Assembly: GCA_902774295.1 (NCBI GenBank)
Contig: CACYHP010000005.1
Coordinates: 1 to 64,000, forward strand
Origin: an uncultured Bacteroidia bacterium
GTDB taxonomy: Bacteria > Bacteroidota > Bacteroidia > Bacteroidales > F082
Reading direction: 5' to 3'
DNA length: 64,000 nucleotides
The notes below the pieces were generated by a model that worked only from the letters and a program-made list of their open reading frames with translations, searched no databases and was not told the DNA's origin. The translations under genes were made by a program, and so were the position numbers. Below are positions 62,065 to 64,000 of this stretch, in pieces; the stretch's first letter is position 1; every line of letters starts with the position of its first letter.

Positions 62065-64000
62065 ATGTATTTTAAAAAATTTATCAAAAAAACTCATTTG
62101 TTGATCCTGCTGTTGGCGATATTTATGCCCTGGCAGGCGAAAGCACAGGAAACACTTACGGTGTATAACGGTAATGAAACAAGCCAATACATCCCAATGT
62201 ATGGCAATTATTTCGACGATTATACAAAAAGTGAATGCATCATTCCTGCAAGTATATTAAACGACATGGAAGGCGGAACAATCACCGCTATTACTTTCTA
62301 TGCCGAAACGGTCGGTACCCGTACATGGGAAAATACAAACCAGAAAGTGTTTCTCAAAGAAGTTGCCAACACTACTCTTGGTGGTAGCTACAGCGGCATG
62401 ACAGGTGCCACTATCGTCTTTGATGGCCGTTTAGAAATGCCGACAACATCCACAGACGGTTACACCATTACATTTTCCGAAGAATACGTCTACAATGGAG
62501 GTAATCTTTTAATCGGAGTTTACAATGACGATGATGGTAGCTATAACAATGTGAAGTGGTATGGCGTTAACAACCTTACGTCAGGCGTGTCGGCATACGG
62601 ATATAATAGCAGTAGCCTTGCTAATGTTAGCTATACTGCCCAAGGATTCCTCCCTAAGACAACTTTCACCTACGAGCCTGCAGGAGGCGTGAGTTGCGCA
62701 AAACCTAAGAATTTCAATGCATCAGGCATCACCGCCCATGAAGCCTCTCTGACATGGACCGCAGGCGACGAAGAAAGCAATTGGGACGTCTTCGTGACTA
62801 CAGACTCTGAAGTCGTGCCGGATGATAACACTACTCCGACTTATCAAGTCACGACATGCAGCAAAGAACTGACTGGACTGACCGCTCAAACCACTTATTA
62901 TGCATACGTTCGCGCCAACTGTGGCGGTGACTTTAGCAAATGGGTGAAAAAGGTCTTCAGCACCACACGCGTGGCATTGACAGTTGACGCGACACACCCT
63001 TATTCACAAGACTTTGAGACCAGCAACGACTGGGGATTTGAAAACGGCTCCCTAACCAACAACTGGTGCTGGGGTAGCGCTGTCAACAATGGCGGCGAAA
63101 AATCCATGTATGTCTCCAAAGATGGCTGCACAACCTATGAATATGCGCATGGCAACACAGTAATTTACGCTTCAAAACTGTTCAACTTTGCCCAAGGTAC
63201 TTATACTTTCGTTTTCGACTGGAAGGCCAATGGAGAAAGTACTTATGATTATTTAAGAGTTGCATTGGTTCCTGGCGATGTAGAGTTTACGGCAGGTACA
63301 AACCTCCCATCAGGCGTTTCGGCTTCAGGTCTGCCAAACACATGGATAGCCCTTGATGGAGGAAGCAAACTTAACTTGGTAAGCAGTTGGCAAAACAAAA
63401 CATCGGAAGCAGCTGTTAATGGCACATACACTATGGTGTTTCTATGGCGTAATGACGGCAGTGGAGGAGAGCAGCCACCAGCGGCAATCGACAATATCAG
63501 CATCAGCTACATGACATGCCCGAGACCGACTTTGAGTTATGTCTCAAATTCCAACACTGCGTATACTGGCAGCGTCTCATGGACTGGAAGCACCGCCGAC
63601 GCTTTTGAAATTGCATATAGGCCGACAAGCGATTTCGACCCGTCAGACTATACTTTGTCGGATGTCGTTCGCATCCAGCTTGAAAACGTGACCGAATACA
63701 ACTACACCTTGCAAAACCTCACTCCAGAGACAAAATATTACATCTATATCCAGGCTAATTGCGGCTCGGAAGACGGAGTGAGTTCATGGAGCAACCGTGT
63801 GATTTTCACTACGTTGGCAACATGTTTGGTACCTTCCTATTTGACAGACGAGTCGGTAACCTCAACATCGGTGAACCTCAGCTGGACAAAAGGCGCTGAT
63901 GACCAGGATGCTTGGCAGTTCCGCTATAAAAAGACAAACGACACTGATTATAACTATGTTTTAGTTGAAAACCATCCGGAAAACACCTACACCTTACAGG
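62065..64000 (+). CDS. Large secreted Fn3 and choice-of-anchor-J protein, incomplete at the window end
   Basis: At least 645 residues are visible and the frame is open at the end. A signal peptide (LLILLLAIFMPWQAKAQ) is followed by a beta-rich domain (about 30-205), an Fn3 domain (CAKPKNFNASGITAHEASLT, to about 295), a choice-of-anchor-J/MAM-like domain (PYSQDFETSNDWGF to AAIDNISISYMTC, about 312-490), and further Fn3 domains (SVSWTGSTADAFEIAYRP and NLSWTKGADDQDAWQFRY). Such proteins are usually cell-surface, often with a type IX sorting tail. An in-frame ATG at 62029 with AAGG before it is an alternative start. It lies behind a cobalamin riboswitch. Confidence 0.85.
   Translation, partial: MYFKKFIKKTHLLILLLAIFMPWQAKAQETLTVYNGNETSQYIPMYGNYFDDYTKSECIIPASILNDMEGGTITAITFYAETVGTRTWENTNQKVFLKEVANTTLGGSYSGMTGATIVFDGRLEMPTTSTDGYTITFSEEYVYNGGNLLIGVYNDDDGSYNNVKWYGVNNLTSGVSAYGYNSSSLANVSYTAQGFLPKTTFTYEPAGGVSCAKPKNFNASGITAHEASLTWTAGDEESNWDVFVTTDSEVVPDDNTTPTYQVTTCSKELTGLTAQTTYYAYVRANCGGDFSKWVKKVFSTTRVALTVDATHPYSQDFETSNDWGFENGSLTNNWCWGSAVNNGGEKSMYVSKDGCTTYEYAHGNTVIYASKLFNFAQGTYTFVFDWKANGESTYDYLRVALVPGDVEFTAGTNLPSGVSASGLPNTWIALDGGSKLNLVSSWQNKTSEAAVNGTYTMVFLWRNDGSGGEQPPAAIDNISISYMTCPRPTLSYVSNSNTAYTGSVSWTGSTADAFEIAYRPTSDFDPSDYTLSDVVRIQLENVTEYNYTLQNLTPETKYYIYIQANCGSEDGVSSWSNRVIFTTLATCLVPSYLTDESVTSTSVNLSWTKGADDQDAWQFRYKKTNDTDYNYVLVENHPENTYTLQ

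Noticed and set aside
62722-63503. Minus-strand open frames opposite the Fn3 protein
   Set aside because: They are shadows of the long plus-strand frame, which has a signal peptide and recognisable domains.

Overview
The window looks like a chromosomal piece of an anaerobic member of the Bacteroidetes, probably Bacteroidales-like and possibly uncultured. Four things support this. Promoters carry the Bacteroidetes -7 box TAnnTTTG and genes mostly lack Shine-Dalgarno sequences. One uninterrupted block joins the str, S10, spc and alpha ribosomal operons without tuf. Type IX secretion genes (gldJ, porU, porV, a C25 peptidase with a sorting tail) are present. A TamL-type outer-membrane lipoprotein and an ExbB-ExbD-TonB set are also present. 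No tRNA, rRNA or CRISPR array was seen.

Layout. 1-3700 is accessory DNA: an EcoRI-family adenine methyltransferase coupled to a DUF262-HNH nuclease, then a putative PBECR-type nuclease gene lying between two fragments of a REP-associated (Y1) transposase. 3756-22155 is the ribosomal super-operon rpsL to rplQ, with a folded leader, secY, map, infA and rpoA, and an internal promoter before rpmJ. 22281-24375 holds a regulated small sorted protein plus lipoprotein pair. A fused paralogue lies at 59712-61622. 24421-32731 has enolase, then on the minus strand exbB-exbD-tonB-folC-tamL-helicase. 32802-41031 has a membrane-bound LytTR regulator, a seven-copy direct-repeat array, and an operon fabH-fabF-fabZ-etfB-acpP-etfA-acyl-CoA dehydrogenase-fabG. 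41089-51927 has anmK, murF and gldJ, then porU and porV, a second C25 peptidase and rpmH. 52033-57620 has pepD and a six-gene set around a sensor-like [FeFe]-hydrogenase protein with DRTGG, HATPase and PHP partners. 57743-59193 has an EamA transporter and queH. The window ends in a large Fn3 and choice-of-anchor-J secreted protein that follows a cobalamin riboswitch.

The most interesting system is the fatty-acid operon at 33966-41031. It encodes condensing enzymes, ketoreductase, dehydratase and acyl carrier protein, but no recognisable FabI, FabK or FabV enoyl reductase. In their place it carries an acyl-CoA dehydrogenase and both electron-transfer flavoprotein subunits, with the ACP gene placed between etfB and etfA. 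The EtfB resembles those of flavin-bifurcating complexes. I infer an NADH/ETF-driven enoyl-thioester reduction built into an ACP-dependent acyl pathway, possibly controlled by the divergent LytTR protein through the 20-22 bp repeat array. Second is the cobalamin riboswitch ahead of a surface-type adhesin-like protein. Third is the sensory hydrogenase cluster, whose H-cluster cysteines are kept while proton-transfer residues are lost. All functional statements rest on motifs read by eye; no database search was run.
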